From contig KN834782.1 of NCBI GenBank assembly GCA_000827265.1, forward strand, positions 239,529 to 292,343: 52,815 nt of DNA, in the 5' to 3' direction. Source of the stretch: Collybiopsis luxurians FD-317 M1. Its lineage: Eukaryota > Basidiomycota > Agaricomycetes > Agaricales > Omphalotaceae. This document shows, in pieces, positions 45,311-52,815 of this stretch; position 1 is the first letter of the stretch, and the number at the start of each line of letters is the position of its first letter. The notes beneath the pieces were generated by a model. That model made no database searches. It was not told the DNA's origin and saw nothing but the letters and a program-made list of their open reading frames with translations. The position numbers and the translations under genes were made by a program.

Positions 45311-46854
45311 TCTACATTATAAAAGACAAGGTGCCAAGAGTTTTCCATTTTGGGTGAAAAAGTCGCTCAAAATGGTAACAGCTTGGCATCTATTCAGTTG
45401 ACTGAAGTGGGCTATCATTTTCCTAAGTTCATACGACAGACAAATTATCGTTGTGGTGATTTATTTACCATCATGCAATGCAGTTTTCATAATTCTGATG
45501 AGATTTATGCTTTCATTGTCCTTCAGTGGCCAATTGAGTCATAATGAACAAATTATTATTGGAGTGCTTCATCCATTACTATAAAGCTTTGTAAATATGA
45601 CGACTACTACTCTTCAACTTTTTTTTTCATTCCTCGTGCTCAGTAAATATAAATCCTAGCTCTCTTTCTCGCATCTTTTCATTCCCATTCCCTACCATTG
45701 ACTATTTGCAATGCCCCGCTATCAATCACCATTGCCCCTTGATCGCTCTTATCCTTTTGAATCCTTTTTTTCCCATGCAAAGAGTTCTTGGGGAATATCT
45801 TGGCTGCTCAATGCAGTCAAAGATCCTAGCCATCGACAGATACCCGGTCCACAACCCCATTACAAACCGAAGCCGGTTTTTCAAATGTATGTCTTGAGAT
45901 TTTTTTTTCTTTACACCATTGAAGTTTCAGTTCTTTAGATTGTCTGGGACACCCCTATTACCCCTGTAAATTTTTATGGATCATTTCCTCAGCATAGTTC
46001 CCAGTGCAGCTCCGGTATGTTGATATTCCTGTGTATGATTCAGTTTATAATGGCTTTTTTTTTTTTTTTTTCAGGCTTGCTTTGAGAAATTGATAGCATC
46101 GCAGAAAAAGGTCTGACAATGGACCAAAGTTGCAACTGTATGTCCACTGTCTTCTGATTATTCTTACAGTTCATAATTCATTGCATTTTCCATCACCTCA
46201 ATGTAAGTATCATTTTTATTTTAATATTGACAATGGAAAATGAGATATGCCCATCTGTGCAATCATCCCTGATTCCCCAAAATATAAAGAAGGAAAACCA
46301 ATTCCATACAGTAACTCTACTGTTGCAATTTCTGGCTTTCTTACTTGAGTTATCCCTTGTGAAAATGATGAAGAACAATGAGCCAACTACTTCTATATGT
46401 CTGTCAATGCTATATGTTTTCTCAGTCGCAACACTTCTCAATCTAGCACTGTGAAAACTCCAAGTATGTCACTTATTGCTTCTCACATTCTCTATTCTCA
46501 ATTATTTTATAACCCAAGTTTGCACTCGACCTAGGAAATGCAAAATTTTTTCTCTCGATGAACCCAAATATCCCAACCAAAAACATATCAAACATATTCC
46601 CACCCCTTCCTCATCCTCTACCGAAATGTTGAAGAACAAGGATACAGGCACTCCCAAAAACAAACCTCGAAAGAAATGAATGTGTAACTTTGCTATTACT
46701 TACACTGCAGATCTACTTATACATACTGTACTAACAACAATTCACCGAAAACCAATGCATGTATATATGTAACTTATACTGTATATAAATGATCTGACAC
46801 AAAATTTATGTCCCTAGCTGAAGGCCTGTGCCCAATGGCATGGGCTTCTGCTAG
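45311..46854 (+). mobile_element. Non-autonomous Helitron (1544 bp)
   Basis: Starts TCTACATTATAAAAGAC and ends with a hairpin GCCCA-ATGGCA-TGGGC (46830-46845), a five-base spacer and CTAG. It sits precisely between A and T (left flank CAGCA, right flank TCAATC). The uninterrupted copy L keeps the empty site CAGCATCAATCATT. These are the defining Helitron features: a TC 5' end, a 3' hairpin plus CTRR, insertion at AT and no target duplication. No Rep/helicase is encoded. Confidence 0.9.
45711..46679 (+). CDS. Small spliced gene carried by the Helitron, function unknown
   Basis: ATG at 45711 gives MPRYQSPLPLDRSYPFESFF, then SHAKSSWGISWLLNAVKDPS and PHYKPKPVFQ. A likely second exon reads IVWDTPITPVNFYGSFPQHS (about 45940-46013) before a GTATGT donor. 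A pyrimidine-rich acceptor (TTTTTTTCAG at 46074) leads to a short exon. A basic tail, HIKHIPTPSSSSTEMLKNKD then TGTPKNKPRKK, ends at 46679. The first intron's donor is not a standard GTATGT in the frame that reads through, so exon joints are tentative. No family recognised; it may be host exons picked up by the Helitron. Confidence 0.4.
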
Positions 46855-47042
46855 TCAATCATTTAGAACCATTGTTTAAGTTTACATGTTAGGAAATCAA
46901 TCTTAATTTACATCTTGAACAGACACTGACAGCTGTGCAACTGTGTAAGGTTGTGATATCTGGACCAGAGCAGCCATGATCAGTGCCAGGTTAACCTTCA
47001 ACAAACCCAACCATTATCTTTTGCTGTGGCATTGACACTGGC

Positions 47043-47112
47043 ATTCATCAGGAAAAATGACCTGAAGCCCAGGCTGCCCAGAGACACCCCTAAAATCCTA
47101 GGAAGCCTCAAG
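47043..47112 (+). repeat. Fragment of the dispersed repeat seen at 3835-4094
   Basis: ATCAGGAAAAATGACCTGAA, GCCCAGGCTGCCCAG and CCTAGGAAGCCTCAAG match the tandem units at 3.8-4.1 kb. It is cut at 47112 by the LTR. The TCAAG just before the LTR is the likely target duplication. Confidence 0.75.
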
Positions 47113-48063
47113 TGTAAAAGCTATAGCCTAGTTTAATACACCTGACTATAGAGATGTAAGTACAAAGCCTGATAAGCTATAATAAAGAAGCACATACCCT
47201 CAGAATGTAAGAAAGGTTCTGAAGGTCATGAATGAACTCAAGCCTCTATAAAAGACAAGGAAACGGAACATAGTTTAGCAGAAAAGGAAAATAGATAGAG
47301 ATGAAATGACTACACAGAGATACCCGCACAGAGGTATACCAAAAACCTACAACTGTAATACCTCCGTGTGTTAGGACCTTTACTACCTTTGTTGTTAGAA
47401 GCTTGTAGCAGGTTCAATGAATAGAAAGTATTTTATTATACCACAGCTGAGACAGAATACATGATGGGGAGTCACTATATACAACAGGTGAATGAGTCCT
47501 GTACGGTTTTGGTATTGGATGTGGAGGAATGATCCTCGAGTGTCGAATAATAAATCTAGTAGCTCGGTGCAACTAGAAATAGTATATCGAAAGAACTTGT
47601 TAAGATGGTATTAACAAGGGTTGACTCAGAAGGTTCGTGACTCGGTGTCCATTTACCCTACGAGACAGAATATTTGAAAGGCTACAGCAGTCGAATAGTC
47701 TTGTCGATCAGTTTGACAAGTGAGAAGTGGATATGCCAGTGACTCGGTGTCAATGGGGTTTGCTCAACTCGGTGTTAAGCAGAATAATATTATAGACTAG
47801 TGAACAAGAGAACAGAAACAACACAGATCAAGATAGTTCAGGTAATAACAGCATTATTGTGGGAGATGTAGGTACAAGGCTTTTATACTCTGTGGGGAGA
47901 CATGTGGTCTTGTGAATAGAAGTTTGGAATGAGCAACTGGTTAGTTCGCCTCACAAAACGCATGTCAGATTTGGAGAGCTGAATTAATTGGTAAGACTAT
48001 TATTGAGTCGTGTGGTGAGTGTAGTGGTTGGAAAGAGTGGAAAAAGTAGCATAGGGCATAACA
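47113..48063 (-). repeat. 3' LTR of the chromovirus (951 bp)
   Basis: On the minus strand it starts TGTTATGCCCTATGC and ends GGCTATAGCTTTTACA. A TATAAAAGC box lies on the element's sense strand at 47879-47887. Four CTCGGTG phrases (about 47557-47775) form a dispersed internal motif. The TCAAG at 47108-47112 would be the target duplication; its partner is outside the window. Confidence 0.75.
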
Positions 48064-48080
48064 TTACCCCCCCCCCAAGG
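48064..48080 (-). promoter_or_regulatory. Polypurine tract next to the 3' LTR
   Basis: The minus strand reads CCTTGGGGGGGGGGTAA directly before the TGTTATG LTR start, the normal place and composition for the primer of plus-strand DNA synthesis. Confidence 0.7.
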
Positions 48081-48206
48081 GCCTTGAGCCCTCGAAAGGA
48101 CACGTAGCTTTTGATGCGACACAGTGTTGTGACTGCCATGCCGTCAGATTGAGTTTTTGATGTGCCAGCTGCCAAATTTTGATTGAAAACTCTAAGTCCG
48201 AAGCCC

Positions 48207-48214
48207 TTATAAAG
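48207..48214 (+). promoter_or_regulatory. TATA box for the antisense gene
   Basis: TTATAAAG lies 49 bp before the ATG at 48263 and about 145 bp inside the LTR boundary. It points away from the LTR, so the antisense gene has its own core promoter. Confidence 0.5.
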
Positions 48215-48262
48215 CTGGCACTCTGGGTTTTTGAGTCAATTTCTTCTTTTCCTCTTACCACT

Positions 48263-50174
48263 ATGTCATCTTCTCAAGCGTTTTCTGACCAGCCTATCGC
48301 ATCATCAAGTGCTTCAGGAGGGTTGCAACCCCAACTGATTATCAAAATTCCGCAGTCCCTCCAATCGGCGTCCATGGTTCCCTTTTCCAATGCTCTTCCC
48401 TCTGCTCCCCCAGCAGCCAAGAAGATGTGACGTGTGGCCTTTGAGTGCAGTACACATCTCAGCTATCCCTCAATTTCAATTACAGACTGCATTCCCCCTT
48501 CCCTTCCTACTGGCCTCCAGCCTATTTACGAGGATGCTTATCTTGCCAATTCAAGTCCTGAGGTTTTGGATAGGGTAGATGTCAAAGAGTGGAGGAACAT
48601 TTTCAGGAACTACCCATCTTGTGAATATTGCGAGTTGCATAATCTTCACTCCTCCTGCTCCCTTCGCCCCAACTCTTTATCATGTAGTACTTGCGAAGTG
48701 AACTATCCTTCTAGCAAGAAGTTTTGTTCCTTCAAGAGTATCTTTCATCTCCTCCAATTCCACATCCTCGCTAAGCTCCCCCTCATTGTTGCCTATTGTA
48801 TTGTGTCAAGTCGAGGGCTGTTTGCTATTTGGGGCAAGGAATGGAATGCCTTAACGATGGGGTTGCAAAAAATCCCTTACTACTGTAATCATCCTGAGGA
48901 GTTAGGTTTATTGTCGGACAGGCTGAGGGTTTCGGAAGGCAAAAGGAAAGCTGGTGAGTTCAATGAGTCTAGGGTTGTTATAGTACTCATTATCTTCCTA
49001 GTTGTCTCTTTGAATGCCTTTCAAAAGAGTCAGCTCCTTCGACAGGAGGGGATATGTTTAGGGGAGTCAAGTTGCAAACAGGTTGTTCCAAATTTGTATC
49101 GTAAGGGGAAGGAGGTTGTTCGCGACACTGCAGATGTCGACATGGAGATGGGCACTCCAGAAGAGCTGGACACCATGACTTTGGATTATCCCAAAGATGT
49201 TCCACCTCCCCCTGTCCCTGTTCCGACACCTTCTGCCCCCATCTGGAAGGCCAGCGATAACCGGTCCTATTGCGAGGTTTTTTGAACCTCTCATCAAGCA
49301 AGTCCCTTCTGATGGGTCTTCTCCAACTCAGGACAAAAGTAAGTCTCAGTTTAAACTCTTTTTCTTTTTGCATGTCCGTACTAATTAACCTCTTCAGTGA
49401 TACAGACTGCCGTAGAACATGTGGTTATGAGGATGGCATCATTGTTTGCTGGTCCTGGGAAGAAGATGCTTGAGCAGGATTTATGGGCTCTGGTGGATGG
49501 AATGATTCAAGAAGCATTCGCAGATCTCGAAGAACAATTGGTGCATAATCCCACACTTCTGCAGATTTATCTAGTTGTTTACCATTTTTCATGTTCCTTT
49601 AGCAGCACTCCCCTTCCGAGCCACCTGTGCCATTCTTGAGCAAATCCCTGCTTCGATTCGTCGAGTCACTAACAGTTGTGAATATGACTTCTGCAAACAT
49701 TGTCAATTCTCAACAGGACAAACTCCTCCAAGTGTATTGGGAGTATCAAGCTTTATCGCAGAAGTCAGATTGTCTGGAGACCAAGAATCTCCATTTGAAG
49801 GAGCAAGTGTCCTCACAGGAAAGTCAGTTGGAGGAGAAGGGCAAGGAATTAGCTCATCTGAAATCCTTTGTAAGGCATTTCAAAGGTGACATTCAGTTGT
49901 CGGTAAGTTCCTTTCTTCTCTTTCAGCTGGTTTAGTTTTTTGATAGGATATCTTACAGGAGGTTCAGCAATTAAGGGGAGCATTGGAAGCTTGGGATGGC
50001 GAGATAGAGGAGCTAAAGAAGAAGTTGGCTGCAAGTGAGGAGGCCCGTCGAGTCGCAGCGGAAGAGTTAAAGTCACAAGATGATGAACTCAGCCAACTTT
50101 GACAGCTTTTCGAGTTGGTCTGAGGGCAGTTTGCTGCTGCCTCACCCACAAAGCCTTCTTCCAGTAGTTCCTAG
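48263..50174 (+). pseudogene. Antisense gene 1: Cys-cluster plus coiled-coil protein (spliced)
   Basis: Plus-strand gene inside the minus-strand retrotransposon. It starts MSSSQAFSDQPIASSSASGG, then a Ser/Pro region, then VAFECSTHLSYPSISITDCI. A six-cysteine cluster follows at about 48620-48728, CX2CX8CX8CX2CX10C (CEYC, SSC, SCSTC, KKFCSF). Its spacing resembles Zn2Cys6 DNA-binding clusters but is wider. Next come LPLIVAYCIVSSRGLFAIWG and EEWNALTMGL-like sequence. Later exons hold HVVMRMASLFAGPGKKMLEQ, then heptad-rich helices (SDCLETKNLHLKEQVSSQES, QLEEKGKELAHLKSF, GEIEELKKKLAASEEARRVA), ending at 50174. In-frame TGAs at 48428, 50100 and 50121 sit at probable CGA codons. The DNA-binding role is inferred from cysteine spacing only. 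Confidence 0.5.
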
Positions 50175-50460
50175 GACTTTCAGCTCATAGATTTTTTGTA
50201 TACTGATAAATCCTTATTCCGAATTTTTTGTATTTCCCTTCCTAAATTAAATCTTTTTCTTTTTTGGGCCCCTCCTTTGTGTGAAATAAGAAGTTGCCCT
50301 GGGTTCAAAATAAGATATCTCCTGAGAATCAAAGTATTCAAAAATTTCCATGAGGTGTATGCATGTCCCTTATTAGGTTCATATTGGGCATCCTTGTCTC
50401 AATAAAAGGATACTTTTTTGAGACTATTTTTCTATCCTCATTTTGAGATCCTCCCTTGTC

Positions 50461-51365
50461 ATGGCTTTCCCTTCTCCCTTTGACTCTGCTTCATTCCTAG
50501 ATCATCTTGCTGATGCTGCTGAGAGTATTTCTCAAGTCATATCTGATCAGGATGTCCTTGTGAACCAAGCTCGTTGTGAGTTTGGGCAACTGCAGAGGGT
50601 TGTTGAGGGTCAATCCAATGAGATCCACAAGTTGCGAGAACTCTTGAGTCAAACCATGCAGGAATTTGAAGATAAGATGCTCGAGTCATCTGTATGTCTT
50701 TTTGACTTGTCATAGGGTTTCCATGGCTCACTGATCCTTCCTAGCGAGTCGCCCAGGAAGCCAGATATCTTCACGAAACTGCTGAGGTGACCATTAAGGA
50801 GCAGGATCGGGTTATTAAGGAGTTGCGAGACTCTCTCGTCGAGTCCCACAACCTCCAACTGGCTGCTGAAGCTTTGGCCCAGGGGCGTGGAGTTGAATTA
50901 TCTTGATTTCATGGCATTTACAAGGAGCTTTGTTGTCTCTTGAATATTGGAGATCTGCCCTTGGAACCAGTAACTACTAGCACCGTTGCCCCTATGGATG
51001 TATGGGGTGGTCCTCCATCTGAATCCTTTCCTTTTGAGATAAAGAGTGACTCCACTCCTGATTCCCTATCCAATTTTGTTCCTTTTCTCAATACCACTTC
51101 CCTTCCCAGTACTCTTGTCAAGACTTGCAATACATCTCCTGTAGTGATCTTTTCATCTGGTCACCCTAATGCCTATTTTGTTCGCACCAGGGAGGATCCT
51201 TTGACCTATTCATTGGTTGAGAAGAATGAAGATGAATTGGCAGATCCCAGCCTCCATATGGCTCTGTCCTTGCAGGATATATGGGAGCAGATGGAGATTG
51301 AGCATGTTGAGGATTTATATGCCCAGGAACTGGAGGAAGTATTTGGAATCCCTTTCGATGTTTAA
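50461..51365 (+). pseudogene. Antisense gene 2: coiled-coil protein with acidic tail
   Basis: ATG at 50461 begins MAFPSPFDSASFLDHLADAA. A long heptad region follows (NQARCEFGQLQRVVEGQSNE, KLRELLSQTMQEFEDKMLES), then an intron near 50694-50750, then YLHETAEVTIKEQDRVIKEL and RDSLVESHNLQLAAEALAQG. After TGA at 50904-50906 (Arg position) the frame runs open to an acidic tail, QDIWEQMEIEHVEDLYAQEL, with stop at 51365. About 290 bp of T-rich sequence separates it from antisense gene 1, with an AATAAAAGG box near 50400. It may be a separate gene or a 3' part of the same one. Function unknown. Confidence 0.45.
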
Positions 51366-51603
51366 GCCGAACATGACGAATTAAGCGAGTTATCCTTTGA
51401 CTAGTCCTTCCATTCCAGCCTTCTGTACCTGTATATCCCAATCTATGCCCACTGTATACTTTATTTCCCTGAAATACAATTGTGAATTTGTTATGATTTT
51501 TGATAATAGTAAAGAGAAATGTGTCAAGAAATTGGAAACAAAAACTTGAAGTATTGCTTTTACCCCCCCTTTAAGGTTGAGGTTTAGATTTTGAGAGTCA
51601 TTT

Positions 51604-52815
51604 CTCCCAATTAAATGACAGCTTTGACTGCCTGTCTCAACTCCCTTTCCTCCTCGTCTTGCAGGGCAAGGCTTTCGAGTTCTTTGAGGAGCTTGAGAGG
51701 TAACTTTTGTTTTCTCGGGTGTGCTTTCTCCCACTCGTGAATCAAATCAATACTTCCTACCATACCTTTCCAGGGAATCCAGGACTCCTTGTCATACCCT
51801 TTCCATTTGATTAAATACTGGATTCCTCTGTCTGTTTTTCCCGTTGGGTGACTGTCTTTTATTGACTCGACTTCATATTCCGGTTCCCCTTTAATGAAGA
51901 TTGGTGGGGGAGGCAATACAACTCGCTGGAAGGGATCTGTGTGGTGGGGTTTTAGTCTATTGACATGGAATACATTGTGGATTCATTGTAGGTCCCCTGG
52001 TAACTTGAGTCGATATGCATGAGATCCTATTTTATTGAGTATCGTATAGGGTCCTGTCCACTTGTGATCCAATTTCTTGGTAGGCCTTCTTGTTCAGATG
52101 TTACCCATGTCCAGCCAGACTTGGTTGCCCTTTTTCCAATCAGGATTTCCAGCACGGTGGCAATTGAACTGATTCGCTGCTGCCTCGTTCGCTTCATATA
52201 TTCGTTGTTTTAAATATTTGTGTATTTCTTTTAATTCAGTAGCATACTGGTTTGCTTCTGAGTTGTTTACCTTTGATAGGTTAATTGAAAGTTTCAGATG
52301 GTATTCTTTATTTGCAAGGAAGGGTGTTAATCCTGTAGTTGAATGGGGAGTGTTGTTGTTTACAAATTCTGCAATAGGTAATAAGGCATCCCAGTCATCT
52401 TGGTTGTAAGATGTATAGATTCTTAGGTATCCTTTGAGGCTTTGATTAGTTCTCTCTGTCTGCCCATTCATTTGAGGGTGATATGCCGTCGAGAGATGAG
52501 ACTCGATACCAAGGATCTTACACAATTCCTTCCAAAACTGGGAGATGAACAAGCTTCCCTGATCTGAGATGATATCCACTGGTAGCCCATGTTTCGAGAA
52601 TACATTTTTGAGGAATAGTCTTGCAAAATCCTTTGCAGTGTCTGTCATGTGACAGGGAATATAGATGGCTTGTTTCATGAGCTGATCTACTACTACTAGG
52701 ATTGCGTCAAATTGTTTCTTTCCTGCTTTTGGGAGTTGAACTATATGGTCCATTGAAATTGAGCTCCAGGGTCTTTGCCCAATGGGTAGAGGTTTCAGAT
52801 TCCCATATCGGAGAG
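51604..52815 (-). pseudogene. Chromovirus integrase and chromodomain (3' end of pol)
   Basis: The reading frame is open to the window edge. It begins with PLPIGQRPWSSISMDHIVQL, the conserved lead-in with the first catalytic Asp. Then come AILVVVDQLMKQAIYIPCHM, IISDQGSLFISQFWKELCKI (second Asp), YHPQMNGQTERTNQSL (Glu) and ADWDALLPIAEF-like sequence, then the GPY and HNVFHVNRLKP region. It ends with the chromodomain YEVESIKDSHPTG...IQYLIKWKGYDKESWIPW (51700-51880), used to target insertion to histone-marked chromatin. The DDE set is intact, but TGA codons at 52094-52096 and 51983-51985, both at Arg positions, interrupt the link to the chromodomain. The element is therefore probably not active without readthrough. 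Confidence 0.85.

Larger units (their letters stand above)
44014..47042 (+). repeat. Inverted repeat copy R, split by a Helitron (partner 24735-26039)
   Basis: Reverse complement of copy L. It differs by a 200-bp tandem duplication at its inner end (44014-44213 and 44214-44456, both starting with GACTGCTGTTCA) and by the Helitron at 45311-46854. The outer end is GGCATTGACACTGGC at 47042. It has more CpGs than copy L in the duplicated part. Confidence 0.8.
47113..52815 (-). mobile_element. Chromovirus-type Ty3/gypsy retrotransposon, 3' half, continuing past the window
   Basis: Minus-strand element. Its 3' LTR (47113-48063), polypurine tract, chromodomain and integrase occur in that order from low to high coordinate. 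Between chromodomain and polypurine tract lie about 3.5 kb containing plus-strand genes. The left boundary is fixed by the interrupted dispersed repeat at 47112. The rest of pol, gag and the 5' LTR lie beyond the window. CpG content is higher than in neighbouring repeats, so it is comparatively young, though it already carries stops. Confidence 0.85.

Noticed and set aside
1..52815. tRNA, rRNA or other structured RNA genes
   Set aside because: No A/B box pairs with cloverleaf potential or conserved rRNA phrases were noticed by eye. A covariance-model scan was not possible here.

Overview
This window looks like a transposon-dense stretch of a basidiomycete (probably Agaricomycete) nuclear genome. 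Four things point there: a Plavaka-type DNA transposase, a fungal TET/JBP-like dioxygenase, short (about 50 bp) GT-AG introns, and an Msb1/Mug8-type gene of fungal form. No RNA gene, CRISPR array or prokaryotic signal was seen. Nearly every gene-like feature is broken or fragmentary, and the window contains one assembly gap (26673-27000).

Layout. (1) 568-11359 is a 10.8 kb DNA transposon. Its inverted ends carry a palindrome and internal 22-bp satellite arrays, and it holds a decayed Plavaka transposase, an unidentified companion gene, an F-box/LRR-like fragment and a retropepsin-like fragment. (2) 12.3-12.86 kb is a small element sharing GTTACTT-rich end motifs. (3) About 13-23.4 kb is a CpG-rich block. 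It contains an Msb1/Mug8-like pseudogene on the plus strand and a truncated second copy on the minus strand, forming a long inverted duplication. (4) 24183-24377 is a solo LTR with a 5-bp target duplication. (5) Two 1.3 kb inverted copies of one repeat (24735-26039 and 44014-47042) bracket about 18 kb. That interval holds a divergent gene pair (a fungal repeat-associated protein and a two-domain viroplasmin-like protein), a TET/JBP-like pseudogene, Ty3/gypsy debris with an LTR carrying Gcn4-type sites, a third Msb1-like fragment, and a convergent O-methyltransferase/alpha-beta hydrolase pair. The right copy of the repeat is split by a clean non-autonomous Helitron (45311-46854). (6) From 47113 to the window end lies a minus-strand chromovirus. 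Its 3' LTR, polypurine tract, chromodomain and integrase are present. Unusually, about 3.2 kb of oppositely transcribed genes sit between pol and the 3' LTR.

One process ties the window together. The repeat-rich parts are depleted in CpG, and about 18 in-frame TGA codons fall where arginine (CGA) would be expected. Where the same Msb1 sequence occurs in both compartments, all ten CpGs checked in the CpG-rich copy are changed in the other copy. This is what methylation-linked cytosine deamination (or a RIP-like process) would leave. The TET/JBP-like gene, a candidate 5-methylcytosine oxidase, has itself been hit.

Exon boundaries and family names come from reading the sequence by eye, without database searches.
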